Notes: generated from the sequence alone by a model not told the origin. Positions 1 through 11,830 are shown, numbered from the stretch's first letter. The stretch: 64,000 nucleotides of DNA from Tachypleus tridentatus (GCF_004210375.1 NC_134829.1:53064107-53128106); one strand, 5' to 3'. A program made the numbers and translations.

Positions 1-143
1 CTTATTACTACCTAAATAATGTGTTCACTTAATTACAACAACTGACACATCTTGAATGTGTTCACCTAATAGACTAATGTAGATCTTATTACTACCTAAA
101 TAATGTGTTCACCTAATTACAACAACTGACACATCTTGAATGT
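1..143. repeat. 84-bp tandem repeat, cut by left window edge
   Basis: A segment beginning cttattactacctaaataat at position 1 recurs at position 85 with a one-base change in the following cac(t/c)taattac stretch. The unit is 84 bp and about 1.7 copies are visible. The array may extend to the left of the window. Confidence 0.8.
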
Positions 144-322
144 ATTTGTTTCATTATTATTTAGTTCATCTATGTCTGTTAACATCATTCATACGAAAGT
201 TTTATTATCTGAAAATTATATTGATATTACTTGATGTATTTACTATTATTATTATTCAGCGAATTATTATTTTTGAGCAACTTGTATCTAGGTTCAATTT
301 TCGAAGTTCTACTTGTGAAACA

Positions 323-1165
323 GGAAAATAAATATTTTGAAATTCAAAATTACAAGAGTAATAAATTATAAAATACCGTATATAATGAACCAACTCCACA
401 GGAGTTATGGAATATAAATGACTAGATGTTTCGTGAACAACACTGACTCAACAAGTGTGAATTGTTTATATTTTATATTATCTCGGTAACTGATCCTTTA
501 TTCGATTTGTTGTAACACAAATATCATAATTTAAAGTTTGTAGAATTAGTTGAAAGGTAGCTTTAGATAGTCCAGTTAAAGTTTGTCAACGAATACTGTT
601 GTCTTTCTCTTTTAATTTAAATCCTTTTAATATTTTCATGGATAAGAATAATAAGTTATTTGTCTAACTCTCTTAATTATTCATGGATAAGAAGAATAAG
701 TTATTTGTCTAATTCTCTTAATTGTTCATGGAAAAGAAGAATAAGTTATTTGTCTAATTCTCTTAATTGTTCATGGATAAAAAGAATAAGTTGTTTGTCT
801 ATTTCTTTTAATTTTTCATGTATAAGAAGAATAAGTTGTTTGTCTATTTATTTAGTTAAAATCCTCTCAATTTTTGCATTGATAAGAAGAATAAGTTATT
901 TTCGTTTTGGTAACACACATTATGTGCATATTAATAAACAATAAGCGTATTAAAATAAGTTAATTAGATTAATGTTAATATTAATCCTGTTTGAATACAT
1001 TGTCATTCAGTGAACATTAATCATTTTGTCTAATAACCGACTGTTTTTTTTTTAATTCTTCAATTGCATGTATATTCAATAACTCCTGTGGAGTTGGTTC
1101 ATTATCTATGGTATTTTATAATATATTACTCTTGTAATTTTGAATGTTAAAATATATATTTTCTA
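323..1165. mobile_element. Foldback / MITE-like element with ~90-bp inverted ends
   Basis: The segment around 323-420 is closely matched by the reverse complement of about 1068-1165. Both contain the core aaccaactccacaggagtta and, on the outer side, a shared attacaagagtaat block. The inverted arms are imperfect (roughly 85% by eye) and enclose about 650 bp that is mostly a 45-bp minisatellite. No transposase frame is visible. A non-autonomous DNA element or foldback element is the simplest reading; the family is not recognised and no clear target-site duplication was found. Confidence 0.65.
606..905. repeat. 45-bp minisatellite inside foldback element
   Basis: The word ataagttatttgtc recurs every 45 bp at 651, 696, 741, 786 and 831, and again at 891 after a longer interval. 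Because 45 is a multiple of 3, an open frame of 94 codons results, but its product is only the translated repeat and is not considered a gene. Confidence 0.85.
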
Positions 1166-1690
1166 ATGTTCTAGTGTTGTACATACAATTTTTCAGTACT
1201 TTACGATTTTAATTATAATAGAAATTCGAAATTATCATGCATTTATAAAGTGCATTTATATCAAATAACTGATTTTTAAACTTTCCTTCATTAATGAAAT
1301 TTTTATACGAAGTTCGGTATTCCTGTTTAAGATTCTTATCTTAAACATCCTTTGTTTGAAATATGCTTATTCTTTTTAAATGAATGTTACATGTTCAACC
1401 AGGTATTTTTAATCTATAATATACAAGTGATTCTGCTAAATTTATATAAATTATTTTTTTCTATCAATTGGTAAAATATTTTATATCTTTCATAATATTG
1501 ATGTAATTGGTTTTAATTTATTGAAACTCACAGCTATATCTTTAGACGAACTAAAATCATTATCTCTAACTAGCCCTAGTTATGTCGTAGAATTAAAATT
1601 TTCTACATGCACACATTTTCAATAATAATGCTGTTTATTGTTTACCAATAAATGTTTATATCTATTATTACATCTTTCATCATAAATCTG
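1166..1690. other. AT-rich intergenic DNA, no gene seen
   Basis: No open frame, splice-site set, tRNA-like head or tandem structure stands out. The stretch separates the foldback element from a LINE fragment. Confidence 0.5.
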
Positions 1691-1975
1691 TTAAACATAC
1701 ATGCTAATAACATTTGTATATTGCGAGTGAATGATCAGGGTTTTTATCAGTATTCCTATATATTTCATTTGTATTAAACTCTTCAAACCTATATTTACAA
1801 TATCATTAACATATAAGTTAAACAATAGTTGACCCAAAATAAAGTCTTGTGAAACAATATATTTTATAATCATTAACCAATAATTATTTCTCCAATTCTT
1901 GTTATTTCTATTATTCAAACAATTCATGAACCAGTTAAGTAGCTTTTTTCCTTATACCCATCACACGGAGCTTTT
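1691..1975 (-). mobile_element. Decayed LINE reverse-transcriptase fragment
   Basis: On the minus strand an open stretch of 78 codons contains V-S-Q-D-F-I-L-G-Q-L-L-F-N-L-Y-V-N-D-I. This matches the conserved V-P-Q-G-S-I-L-G-P-L-L-F-x-x-Y-I-N-D-L block of non-LTR retrotransposon reverse transcriptases (CR1/Jockey/RTE-type clades). The preceding residues W-F-x-N-C-L-N-N-R fit the segment that usually lies upstream of it. The glycine, serine and proline of the motif are replaced, and neither the Y-A-D-D catalytic box nor an endonuclease is present, so this is a dead scrap. It ends about 10 bp from the SINE at 1987. Confidence 0.7.
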
Positions 1976-1986
1976 ACAAAATTAAG

Positions 1987-2267
1987 GGCCCGCCATGGCC
2001 AAGCGTGTTAAGGCGTTCGACTCGTAATATGAGGGTCGCGAGTTCGAATCCCGGTCGCACCAAACATGCTCGCCCTTTCAGCCATGGGGGCGTTATAATG
2101 TGACGGTCAATCCCACTATTCGTTGGTAAAAGAGTAGCCCAACAGTTGGTGGTGGGTGGTGATGACTAGCTGTCTTCCCTCTAGTCTTACACTGCTAAAT
2201 TAGGAACGGCTAGCGCAGATAGCCCTCGAGTAGCTTTGCGCAAAATTCAGAAAACAAACAAACAAAC
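1987..2267 (+). mobile_element. tRNA-derived SINE (family 1), full length
   Basis: The head has pol III box-A-like (tggccaagcgtgttaagg) and box-B-like (gagttcgaatccc) words. A long conserved body follows, including actattcgttggtaaaag and agtcttacactgctaaatta, and the tail is a (aaac)n repeat. This is the same family as the copies at 5786, 24787, 26586, 28490, 32249 and elsewhere. A 41-bp minisatellite begins immediately downstream of the tail. Confidence 0.9.
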
Positions 2268-2276
2268 ATGTAAATT

Positions 2277-4236
2277 AAATCTGGGTGTCATGTTGCTGGT
2301 AAGACAATGAAGAATAGAGATCTGGGTGTCATGTTGCTGGTAAGACAATGAAGAATAGAGATCTGGGTGTCATGTTGCTGGTAAGACAATGAAGAATAGA
2401 GATCTGGGTGTCATGTTGCTGGTAAGACAATGAAGATAGAGATCTGGGTGTCATGTTGCTGGTAAGACAATGAAGTATAGAGATCTGGGTGTCATGTTGC
2501 TGGTAAGACAATGAAGAATAGAGATCTGGGTGTCATGTTGCTGGTAAGACAATGAAGAATAGAGATCTGGGTGTCATGTTGCTGGTAAGACAATGAAGAA
2601 TAGAGATCTGGGTGTCATGTTGCTGGTAAGACAATGAAGATAGAGATCTGGGTGTCATGTTGCTGGTAAGACAATGAAGTATAGAGATCTGGGTGTCATG
2701 TTGCTGGTAAGACAATGAAGAATAGAGATCTGGGTGTCATGTTGCTGGTAAAACGATGAAGAATAGAGAACTGGGTGTCATGTTGCTGGTAAGACAATGA
2801 AGAATAGAGATCTGGGTGTCATGTTGCTGGTAAGACAATGAAGAATAGAGATCTGGGTGTCATGTTGCTGGTAAGACAATGAAGTATAGAGATCTGGGTG
2901 TCATGTTGCTGGTAAGACAATGAAGAATAGAGATCTGGGTGTCATGTTGCTGGTAAGACAATGAAGAATAGAGATCTGGGTGTCATGTTGCTGGTAAGAC
3001 AATGAAGTATAGAGATCTGGGTGTCATGTTGCTGGTAAGACAATAAAGAATAGAGATCTGGGTGTCATGTTGCTGGTAAGACAATGAAGAATAGAGATCT
3101 GGGTGTCATGTTGCTGGTAAGACAATGAAGATAGAGATCTGGGTGTCATGTTGCTGGTAAGACAATGAAGAATAGAGATCTGGGTGTCATGTTGCTGGTA
3201 AGACAATGAAGATAGAGATCTGGGTGTCATGTTGCTGGTAAGACAATGAAGAATAGAGATCTGGGTGTCATGTTGCTGGTAAGACAATGAAGATAGAGAT
3301 CTGGGTGTCATGTTGCTGGTAAGACAATGAAGAATAGAGATCTGGGTGTCATGTTGCTGGTAAGACAATGAAGAATAGAGATCTGGGTGTCATGTTGCTG
3401 GTAAAACGATGAAGAATAGAGAACTGGGTGTCATGTTGCTGGTAAGACAATGAAGAATAGAGATCTGGGTGTCATGTTGCTGGTAAGACAATGAAGAATA
3501 GAGATCTGGGTGTCATGTTGCTGGTAAGACAATGAAGTATAGAGATCTGGGTGTCATGTTGCTGGTAAGACAATGAAGAATAGAGATCTGGGTGTCATGT
3601 TGCTGGTAAGACAATGAAGAATAGAGATCTGGGTGTCATGTTGCTGGTAAGACAATGAAGTATAGAGATCTGGGTGTCATGTTGCTGGTAAGACAATAAA
3701 GAATAGAGATCTGGGTGTCATGTTGCTGGTAAGACAATGAAGAATAGAGATCTGGGTGTCATGTTGCTGGTAAGACAATGAAGATAGAGATCTGGGTGTC
3801 ATGTTGCTGGTAAGACAATGAAGAATAGAGATCTGGGTGTCATGTTGCTGGTAAGACAATGAAGATAGAGATCTGGGTGTCATGTTGCTGGTAAGACAAT
3901 GAAGAATAGAGATCTGGGTGTCATGTTGCTGGTAAGACAATGAAGAATAGAGATCTGGGTGTCATGTTGCTGGTAAGACAATGAAGAATAGAGATCTGGG
4001 TGTCATGTTGCTGGTAAGACAATGAAGAATAGAGATCTGGGTGTCATGTTGCTGGTAAGACAATGAAGATAGAGATCTGGGTGTCATGTTGCTGGCAAGA
4101 CAATGAAGAATAGAGATCTGGGTGTCATGTTGCTGGTAAGACAATGAAGATAGAGATCTGGGTGTCATGTTGCTGGTAAGACAATGAAGATAGAGATCTG
4201 GGTGTCATGTTGCTGGTAAGACAGTGAAGAATAGAG
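2277..4236. repeat. 41-bp minisatellite with 16-unit higher-order repeat
   Basis: About 48 copies of a 41-bp unit (core ctgggtgtcatgttgctggt), with interspersed 40-bp variants lacking one A. Diagnostic variants recur at a fixed distance: the aaacgatgaa variant at 2751 and 3404, and the caataaag variant at 3041 and 3694, both 653 bp apart. That equals thirteen 41-bp plus three 40-bp units. Short minus-strand open frames here are translated repeats, not genes. Confidence 0.95.
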
Positions 4237-5785
4237 ATCGGGATGTAGAGTTTGTGGTAAAAGAATGCAGAATATTGAACTAGATTTAAATAATCAGTAA
4301 AAAGATGAAGAATATAGATTTGGATATCAAATCGTTAGCAACACGATGAAGAACAGAAAACTGGATGCCACGTACTAGGTGAAACTATGTTTTTGTCGTA
4401 TTTTAACTGTCTTAAAAATACTTTTTAAATTAACCAAAATCATACTATGATCAGATATGTTTACCTTGATCAGATACCTTTTTGGATTTGTACCTGTAAG
4501 TTATGTATACACAAAATCTAACCAAGATTTAACCAATGTTCTATCTCAACGTTCTGATCTTCTGTTAACATATATATATATATATTGTTGAAATCCATTA
4601 CAATATAATAAGTCATTGATTACATTACTATTATCATTATCTTCCTTAAATATTGAGATATATATCAACAAGATATGCAGTTTTGTAATTCATTTAGAAA
4701 TTTTTCTAAGTTTAAAATATAAAAATTAGAATTGCAATTTGGAGGTCTACAAACTGGAAGTAATGAAACTTTATACTTATTTAATTGAACAGGCTTACAA
4801 ACATTAACTGGCACCTTAAGCAATGAGAAATTAAGTTAATCTATATATAATCAGTGAACTTTGATCAGTAATCTAATCCGATTTTTTATAAAGAAGTAAT
4901 TACTGGCAACTCAGCTGTTAAGTATATTATTGTTATATTGTACTATTATAAAACGTGAAATAAAATTGTAATAGTTAATGTTGATTAAACATATTTTAAG
5001 TAAAACTTAAGACTTAAAGTTCGCTTTTCAAATATGTGACAACTCGTGTTTCCCTGAACTCTGAATGACCACGCGGATGGTTTAAAAACGTTTCAACAAT
5101 TTATCACCAAACATAAATTCCTATGTTTTTCCACTTAGATTGTTTTGATTAAAATATACACGTATAACGAATTATGTATTTGAAATAAAAATTGTATTTA
5201 TTTTTATAAGTGAAACGTAGACAAATATGGCTTATTATAGGCCATAGACATACAGAATTGGATAACAGCCCATAGAAGCGACTAATCCCTATCAATACTG
5301 CTTGGAAAATTTGTTTCAGAGATCACCATTATTTTGATGAAAGTGTCTATTACAATAAATGAGAAAAGAAAAATCGAGTAATAATAGAAGAAACTTGGTT
5401 TTAATTCACCCCGTACATTTTCAGGAAACGTTTCGTTTTACCCCGCACATCTTCAGGAAACGTTACGTTTTACCCTACACAACTTTAGGAAACGCGAGTC
5501 GAGTGCCCAAATCAACATCCCCTCAAAATGACGTAAAACAAGATTCAAACTTATGAGCTTCGATGAAAATCTAAGGCATAAAAGAAATAAAATTATGCTA
5601 TAAAAATTGCTCAATTTCTCCTGATGTTACTACCGTATTTTAAATTTTATAAACCCAAGAAAACAAAAACTAACCTAACAACATCGGAACGAACAGTGGA
5701 AATTACAATACACTTTAAAATACTGTATTTAAAACTTTATTACAAAATAACCGTTTGACAACTACCTCTGATCCCTAATGAAGTT
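4237..5785. other. AT-rich intergenic DNA, no gene seen
   Basis: The first 140 bp are diverged versions of the preceding array. A (TA)n run lies near 4571 and a short 32-bp repeat at 5403. No credible coding exon was found. Confidence 0.5.
5403..5494. repeat. 32-bp tandem repeat, about 3 copies
   Basis: The word aggaaacg recurs at 5423, 5455 and 5487 within similar flanks (taccc-g/t-acac/at). The unit is 32 bp and the copies are diverged. Confidence 0.7.
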
Positions 5786-6063
5786 GGCCCGGCATGACTA
5801 GGTGGTTAAGGCATTCGACTTGTAATCTGAGAGTGTCGGTTTCGAATCCCCGTCACACCAAATATACTCGCCCTTCCAGCCGTGAAGGCATTATAATAAG
5901 AGTGTCAATCCCACTGTTCGTTGGTAAAATAGTAGCCCAAGAGTTGGCGGTGGGTGATGATGACTAACTGCCTTCCCTCTAGTCTTACACTGCTAAATTA
6001 AGGACGGCTAGCACAGATAGCCCTCGAGTAGCTTTACGCGAAATTTAAAACAAACAAATCAAA
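5786..6063 (+). mobile_element. tRNA-derived SINE (family 1), full length
   Basis: Starts ggcccggcatgactaggtgg, then a box-B-like ttcgaatcccc, the conserved body with actgttcgttggtaaaat, and an A-rich caaacaaa tail. It differs from the copy at 1987 by scattered substitutions, indicating independent insertion. Confidence 0.9.
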
Positions 6064-6121
6064 CCCTGATAAATTTATTTAGCACATTGCTAGTTAATTA
6101 ACATTAGCCCCTAGAAATGCA

Positions 6122-6222
6122 GTCGGAAGTCTAAAAGCTTATAAAGCTAAAAACTGGACTTCAATATTCGTTGTGGATAACACAGATAGTCCATCATGTG
6201 GCTCAGGGCTTAACAACGAAGA
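6122..6222 (+). mobile_element. Degenerate SINE of a second tRNA-derived family
   Basis: The order of words fits the shorter SINE family seen at 16303, 33641, 41963 and 49789: an A-box remnant, then aaagctaaaaactgg, a degenerate box B, and a tail word cacagatagtccatcatgtg followed by taacaacgaa. It is strongly diverged. Confidence 0.55.
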
Positions 6223-7409
6223 AAATCCAAATGTGACCAACATTCTAGACCCAGTTGTGAAGAAAGTAGTGCTGTAGAGTGTTTTATTTTTATGTTTTTG
6301 AACCTTAATTGGCTTGGAAGGGTTTCAATTTGAGATTAATCTGTCGATTCAAACATATTCTATATTTAATGAAACGCTGCAGGCGGAGTTTATTTCCCAA
6401 ATTAAAATAAAGTTCTTCGTGACTTGTTTCAAACGAGTTTGTTGTCACTAATAAACTTTCCTGCATTTCATTTTCGTGGTGGAAGAGCACAAAATGTTCG
6501 TATTCCAACGAACAACAACAAAGATACACGAACTGTGAGCATAATGAACCTTTGTTTAGAAAACACACATCAATAAATTTCTTGTGCTATATTGTTTTCC
6601 TAAATGTTCTGTATTAAAAAAATGAAAACTGTATAGAGTACAGAATAACTAAAACTGATGTAAGCTGTGTGTTCCGATGGACAAAAAATGTTACAGTAAA
6701 GTTAAGAATAACAAACACTTAAGTACTGAAAACTGGATCTATTATTACTTTTCAGCTGTTTAGTTGAGAAACATGAAGTAGAAATTAGGGATGATATATT
6801 TAGTAAACATTTAAATAATCGAGTTTGTATTAACAAAGTACTTGGGTTCTCACTTCTATAAACACAACTTATTTTAAAACCTAAAAAAAACATACATTGT
6901 GATAGTTTTACCATCATAGATAACGTAGTGTTTGTCTGTTTGTTTTTACTCTCTCTAAATGATTAGTATAATTTACTTGGAAAATACTTCTTAAGGAGTA
7001 TCGAAGGAAACAGGTTATTTATGTGTACAAGACGTCAAAAATTTTTTTTCAGTATATTCTATTAACTATTTCTATTCGGTTCTTAAAAATGTGTCTTATA
7101 ACTGGGTAATGCTATTCTCTTTTTTTTTCTCAAGGTAATTTACGTCAGGTGTATTTCAGGAGTCTATCTTTAGAGCTGATGCTACGTGACATCTGAATTT
7201 TGTATATTTCGTTATTAGGTTTCACTTGCCTGACAAGAACAACAAACGTGATCGTGTTTAAATAATTCGTTTGTACGGAATATCATATCGTTCCGGATCT
7301 TTTTATGTATCTTATTCTTTGATAAAGGTCAGTTATCGTTTTAAGACGCATGCGTGGACAACTCACAAATTTGGTCTTTTGTGGAAACGCTCGACTTCCT
7401 CTAACTCAG
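6223..7409. other. Intergenic DNA upstream of gene A, no gene seen
   Basis: Several short open frames on both strands lack splice context, homology cues or compositional support. The right end is the gene A promoter region. Unlike genes B-D' it has no CACGTG box about 83 bp upstream of TATA; the nearest comparable word is a gcatgcgtgg at 7348. Confidence 0.45.
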
Positions 7410-7417
7410 TATAAATA
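7410..7417 (+). promoter_or_regulatory. TATA box of glycine-rich gene A
   Basis: TATAAATA lies 66 bp upstream of the exon-1 ATG. The spacing matches the TATA boxes of the four related genes (68-73 bp). A probable initiator region tcctcattcacttctg follows about 25-40 bp downstream. Confidence 0.8.
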
Positions 7418-7475
7418 GATCTTCTTGTGGTCCATTCCTCATTCACTTCTGATAAAACATTTCAACATCTCAGCC

Positions 7476-9211
7476 ATGGTTGCCCAAAAGGTAAATTAAA
7501 TCTATGTTATACATACTGTATCTCTGTTGTTTAACCTAAAACTTAGTAGTAAGTTAGAATAGTGTCTTAGGGAATATATAAATATTTGATCACTGTTTAA
7601 TTGCATCTTAGTTATGTTATGTAAATAAGTCAAGCATGATTATTGAAGATATAGGAGATTTAGTTTGAATACATGTAAAGTTATCATTGTTCCATTGAAT
7701 AGGAGATTTTGTTTGAATAATGTAAAGTTATCATTGTTCCATTCAATAGGAGATTTAGTTTGAATAATGTAAAGTTATCATTGTTCCATTCAATAGGAGA
7801 TTCAGTTTGAATAATGTAAAGTTATCATTGTTCCATTCGATAGGAGATTCAGTTTGAATAATGTAAAGTTATCATTGTTCCATTCAATAGGAGATTCAGT
7901 TTGAATAATGTAAAGTTATCATTGTTCCATTCGATAGGAGATTCAGTTTGAATAATGTAAAGTTATCATTGTTCCATTCAATAGGAGATTCAGTTTGAAT
8001 AATGTAAAGTTATCATTGTTCCATTCGATAGGAGATTCAGTTTGAATAATGTAAAGTTATCATTGTTCCATTCAATAGGAGATTTAGTTTGAATAATGTA
8101 AAGTTATCATTGTTCCATTCAATAGGAGATTCAGTTTGAATAATGTAAAGTTATCATTGTTCCATTCGATAGGAGAGTTAGTTTGAATAATGTAAAGTTA
8201 TCATTGTTCCATTCAATAGGAGATTCAGTTTGAATAATGTAAAGTTATCATTGTTCCATTCGATAGGAGAGTTAGTTTGAATAATGTAAAGTTATCATTG
8301 TTCCATTCAATAGGAGATTCAGTTTGAATAATGTAAAGTTATTATTGTTCCATTCAATAGGGGATTCAGTTTGAATACATGTAAAGTTATCATTGTTCCA
8401 TTCGATAGGAGAGTTAGTTTGAATAATGTAAAGTTATCATTGTTCCATTCAATAGGAGATTCAGTTTGAATAATGTAAAGTTATCATTGTTCCATTCAAT
8501 AGGAGATTCAGTTTGAATAATGTAAAGTTATCATTGTTCCATTCAACGTTAGTTTCGTACTTTTTTGGCAGGAATTCTTTTCACAGAGATATTGTGTATG
8601 TTAATGTATTATTTCTTATCGGTGTATCCTGGAATATCACTTAATACTCCGTATCTTGTCTTCAGATCTTCGCTCTATTTTCTCTCAGTCTTCTCATGTT
8701 GACAGTTTGGGCGGAAGAGAATAATCAGGCAGCAGAGACGGAAGATCTGAAAGCTGAAGCTACAGGTTATGGTGGATATGGTGGAGGTGGAATCGGATTG
8801 GGCGGATATGGAGGTGGTGGAATCGGTTTGGGCGGATATGGAGGTGGTGGAATCGGTTTGGGCGGATATGGTGGTGGTGGAATCGGTTTGGGCGGATATG
8901 GTGGAGGTTTTGGAGGAGGATATGGTGGAGGTTTTGGAGGCGGATATGGCGTTGGAACATTTCTTGCTATTCCAATTAGCGTCGCTCACGCTCGTGTAGT
9001 AGGAGTCGGTGGTTATGGTGGATTTGGCGGAGTTGGTGGAGCTGGTGGACTTGGTGGATTTGGTGGAGTTGGTGGCCTTGGTGGATTTGGCGGAGTTGGT
9101 GGACTTGGTGGATTTGGCGGAGTTGGTGGACTTGGTGGATTTGGCGGAGTTGGTGGACTTGGCGGAGTTAGAGGTTATGGTGGTAGGAAACATCATAAAG
9201 GATGGCATTAA
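7476..9211 (+). CDS. Secreted glycine-rich structural protein, gene A (two coding exons)
   Basis: Exon 1 (7476-7490) encodes M-V-A-Q-K and is followed by the donor gtaaat; exon 2 runs 8666-9211 after a ttcag acceptor. The phase-0 join gives about 186 residues. Residues 1-21 form a signal peptide ending V-W-A. Then comes an acidic segment with E-D-L-K-A-E-A-T-G-Y, Gly-Tyr/Gly-Ile-Gly-Leu repeats, a hydrophobic island F-L-A-I-P-I-S-V near residues 104-111, Gly-Phe-Gly-Gly-Val/Leu repeats, and a basic C-terminus K-H-H-K-G-W-H. The ATG was chosen because exon 2 alone would lack most of the signal peptide and because the same mini-exon layout occurs in the paralogues. Likely an exported cuticle-type or acanthoscurrin/ctenidin-like glycine-rich protein; the function is inferred from composition only. 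The C-terminus differs from the W-W-x-D type of B, C and D. Confidence 0.8.
7651..8545. repeat. 47-bp minisatellite in gene A intron 1
   Basis: About 19 copies of a 47-bp unit (core ataatgtaaagttatcattg) fill most of the 1175-bp first intron. Variants alternate between ccattcaatagg and ccattcgatagg, which suggests amplification of two- or three-unit blocks. Confidence 0.95.
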
Positions 9212-9478
9212 CCACACTGAAGTAGGGAGAGTTAGAGTGTTCTATTTCAAATTAAGACATTTTCGTTTAAAAAAATAATACTTACAGGTTATACATTCTT
9301 AACGTTCTGCAATAACTGATATACTTTGACACTTTTTGTTTAAATGTAAGATACAACATAAGTTTTAACCTCAGGTTTTCATTAGAAATATTTCAAGTAT
9401 GAATAGAAATACTTAAGATGTGTGGCTCTTGGAATCATCTATATAAGTATAACAAAAAAATGTGTTTTTGTTTTACAG

Positions 9479-9660
9479 ATGATATTTAGAAACAGATGAC
9501 GTATTCTGGTAAGAGTTATGGACAGTATGTGCACTGTCTAATTATTTCTCTTTACTTGACAAGATCGAGGCAGTGGAATCCGATTTGTTACATCTTATTT
9601 CAAACGCTCCATTTTTGTTTGCACTTAATGAATTCTAATAAACATTGGATTTGTTCATAG
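9479..9660 (+). other. Possible 3'UTR exon of gene A
   Basis: A polypyrimidine-rich acceptor (gtttttgttttacag) ends at 9478 and AATAAA lies at 9637-9642. By analogy with B, C and D this may be a spliced 3'UTR exon. A clear donor right after the stop codon is missing; cag-gttata at 9288 is a weak candidate, so the 3'UTR may be unspliced. Confidence 0.4.
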
Positions 9661-10493
9661 TTTATATTTATAGTTTATATTTCATACGAAAAACGAATTA
9701 AATAAATTGAATTTTGCTACTGGAAATAATGTTCATTATTACGACTGTCTATCTTTGAGTTCTGTTTTATAAACAGATAATCGTATAAGCAAATAACTCT
9801 AACAAAACTGACTAAATTAATTTGTGTTTCAGACCATTATCATCGTTCACTTCGAAATGATAGAAGACAGAAGGACCGGAAACAATATTCACTCACTGTT
9901 AAATCCAAACATAACTAAATACAACTTACACTGTTTTGTTGATTCCACCAGTTAATGGTGGGAAAACACGTAATATAAAACAATATATAAATTATAACCT
10001 TGTAGCAATTTTATATGTTGAAATAACAGAATTATTAGTAATAAAATGACCAGTGTATTACGAAATTATAAAATCAACAAAAGGTGTTAACCGAAACTAA
10101 AAATGCGCTTCAGTAGGTTAAAATATTTGTAAGATTGTAGTAACAAGGAAAGGAATATTCATTACACGTAGAATATGTCAAACAGCCGAGTATTTCTTAA
10201 ACCTAATAAATATGTTGAAATCCAGCAATAATATCCACCTTAAAAACAATAAAAATACGAATTTTGCAGGTGTCACTCAGACAGTAAAAAGCAACCAGTA
10301 TTTATTAACAAATAAGTATTTAGTTAAGTTCTTTAATATTAGAAAAAACAGCTCATTTTAACACTTTTGGATGTAAGCGTTAATTATACTGTTAGTCAAT
10401 GTTTATCTGTAAATACAGTGTTATATCACTCAACCGTAACAGAGATTTCGTTAGAGACATTGAAAGTAGGATCTTATCAATACAGTCGTGCAT
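9661..10493. other. Intergenic AT-rich DNA, no gene seen
   Basis: Nothing beyond short unconvincing frames. A second acceptor-like tttgtgtttcag at 9821-9832 lies downstream of gene A. Confidence 0.45.
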
Positions 10494-10893
10494 GACAGTA
10501 GTGGGTCAGTACTTTAAATCATGTCAACGTTATGTAAAACATGATTAATACTGTTAACATGACAGTAGTGAGTCAGCACTTTAAATCTTGTCAACTTTAT
10601 GTAAAACATGATTAATACTGTTAACATGACAGTAGTTGGTCAGCACTTTAAATCATGTCAACTCTATGTAAAACATGATTAATACTGTTAACATGACAGT
10701 AGTTGGTCAGCACTTTAAATCATGTCAACTCTATGTAAAACATGATTAATACTGTTAACATGAAAGTAGTGGGTCAGCACTTTAAATCATGTCAACTTTA
10801 TGTAAAACATGATTAATACTGTTAACATGACAGTAGTTGGTCAGCACTTTAAATCATGTCAACTTTATGTAAAACATGATTAATACTGTTAAC
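10494..10893. repeat. 67-bp tandem repeat, 6 copies
   Basis: The unit contains gtcagcactttaaatcatgt and aaaacatgattaatactgtt and repeats every 67 bp (for example 10501, 10568, 10635). Copies differ at few positions. Confidence 0.93.
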
Positions 10894-11404
10894 TATGTCA
10901 ATTACGTAGACAACTAGGTAATTCTGCTCCAATTATTTTATAAATTGATACTAGTTTTGTAATTTTTGTTAAGGAAGATCCAAATACATTGGTTAAATGA
11001 CATGAGAGAGGTGGTACACAAATATAAAAAACTAGGGTCTATTCTTCATCAGTAAGGCGAGTGTTCTGTACATTGGAATTTATGTTGTTCACCGACCTGT
11101 TCAACAGACACCACAAACAGTTTAATAAATAAGCTTTTCAAGTGGCTACACAGGAAGATAAAAGAAAACAAAACATTTATTTGTTATTATATGCAAAAAT
11201 TGAACGAGTAATCGTTGAACAATTATATTTAAAAACATAACCGTTTAGATACACAAGTCAAATCAGCTGAAATACCATTGGTGGTTAATTTTATGGGAAA
11301 CTAGGACATGCGTTTCTTTATTTATTACTAGGGCTCCCTTGAAGTTGTGAGAACGTAAATGTTTCTAATCGTCTCATTTCCTATCATTCATTTCAAATAA
11401 TTTA
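10894..11404. other. Intergenic DNA, no gene seen
   Basis: No coding, SINE or tandem signal was recognised between two minisatellites. Confidence 0.45.
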
Positions 11405-11830
11405 TAAGGAAATCATCTGATATTGAGTGTTTTTCATAGTTATCAGTTGATACTGAGTATTACTCATATGGTCAGTTGATACTGAGTGTTATTCATATTT
11501 ATCAGTTGATACTAAGTATTACTCATATGGTCAGTTGATACTGAGTGTTATTCATATTTATCAGTTGATACTGAGTATTGTTCATATTTATCAGTTGATA
11601 CTGAATGTTCTTTATATTTATCAGTTGATACTGAATGTTGTCCATATTTATCAGTTGATACTGAGTGTTGTTCATATTTATCAGTTGATACTGAATGTTC
11701 TTTATATTTATCAGTTGATACTGAATGTTGTCCATATTTATCAGTTGATACTGAATGTTGTCCATATTTATCAGTTGATACTGAATGTTGTTCATATTTA
11801 TCAGTTGATATTGAATGCTGTTTATATTTA
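11405..11830. repeat. 30-bp minisatellite
   Basis: About 14 copies of a 30-bp unit (catatttatcagttgatact plus a variable ga(a/g)tgtt(g/c)tt end). The left third is less regular, including catatggtcagttgatac variants. Open frames on both strands are a by-product of the 10-codon period. Confidence 0.93.

Noticed and set aside
2277-4236. CRISPR-like arrays (here and at 18146-20258 or 57046-64000)
   Set aside because: Units are directly adjacent, without unique spacers, and the window is animal-type DNA. These are minisatellites or satellites.
6305-6568. 87-codon minus-strand open frame as a small gene
   Set aside because: No start context, promoter, signal peptide or family similarity could be seen, and length is within chance for this composition.
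8675-9217. Antisense 180-codon Ser/Thr-rich frame opposite gene A (and similar antisense frames opposite gene B)
   Set aside because: Antisense of GGN-rich codons gives NCC/NCA-type codons without stops. The sense strand has the TATA box, signal peptide and splice sites.
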